Positions 63,970 to 64,000 of a stretch of 64,000 nucleotides of DNA are shown here, one piece after another (the first letter of the stretch is position 1; each line of letters begins with the position of its first letter). The notes beneath the pieces are model-generated. The model was given only the letters and a program-made list of their open reading frames with translations. It was not told the DNA's origin and did not search any database. Location of the stretch: NCBI GenBank assembly GCA_003313425.1, contig NHZP01000041.1, positions 248,001 to 312,000 of the forward strand, in the 5' to 3' direction. A program made the position numbers and the translations under genes. The DNA comes from Pseudopyrenochaeta lycopersici. Lineage: Eukaryota; Ascomycota; Dothideomycetes; Pleosporales; Pseudopyrenochaetaceae.

Positions 63970-64000
63970 GCTACCGCTGTAAGCCACGTCGCATGCCCAA

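Overview
The window is nuclear DNA of a filamentous ascomycete (Pezizomycotina). Genes carry short GT...AG introns of about 47-124 bp with CTAAC-like branch sites. The repeats are typical fungal families: pogo/Fot-like and Tc1-like elements with TA target duplications, hAT elements and Tad-like LINEs. Many copies carry C-to-T type nonsense mutations of the kind left by repeat-induced point mutation (RIP). A Dothideomycete fits, but the order cannot be fixed from sequence alone. I see no rRNA, tRNA or CRISPR array.

Layout. 1-5.9 kb: three pogo-like elements lying end to end. 6.2-6.6 kb: a small three-exon Ser/Gly/Tyr-rich gene. 6.7-8.2 kb: a decayed mariner-like element. 8.5-9.3 kb: an unknown ORF with a (TTGG)12 repeat. 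9.5-10.9 kb: another broken pogo transposase. 11.1-13.3 kb: a CCCH zinc-finger gene. 13.6-17.6 kb: two Tc1 copies and a LINE fragment. 17.8-18.9 kb: an acetyltransferase gene whose only upstream in-frame ATG lies in a hAT terminal repeat. 18.8-23.2 kb: two hAT copies. 24.3-25.5 kb: a GH10 xylanase. 26.1-30.2 kb: an intact hAT (856 aa) between a hAT fragment and a broken lipase.

31.5-45.8 kb is the gene-bearing part: a hypothetical protein, two secreted copper LPMO-like proteins, a small secreted protein and a dynamin-like GTPase gene broken by two stops. 45.8-49.3 kb holds a transposase fragment, a two-exon unknown gene, a 229-bp MITE and a fragment of a telomere-linked-type RecQ-like helicase. 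50.1-50.8 kb is a second small secreted protein. 52-57.7 kb is again repeats: a chimeric transposase ORF, a LINE 3' end, an intact DDE_3 element and a decayed pogo element. 57.7-61 kb is a long OrsD-type gene with a tyrosine-recombinase-like signature and no helicase. 62.8-64 kb ends with a DUF7924-like (PD-(D/E)XK-type) protein.

Taken together this looks like a transposon-rich accessory or subtelomere-like compartment. Secreted enzymes and small secreted proteins for growth on plant or fungal cell walls sit among repeats, and telomere-linked-helicase relatives appear three times. The main unusual points are premature stops of one strand sense within each repeat, transposon ends supplying or preserving start codons, and hAT elements whose two flanks do not match.
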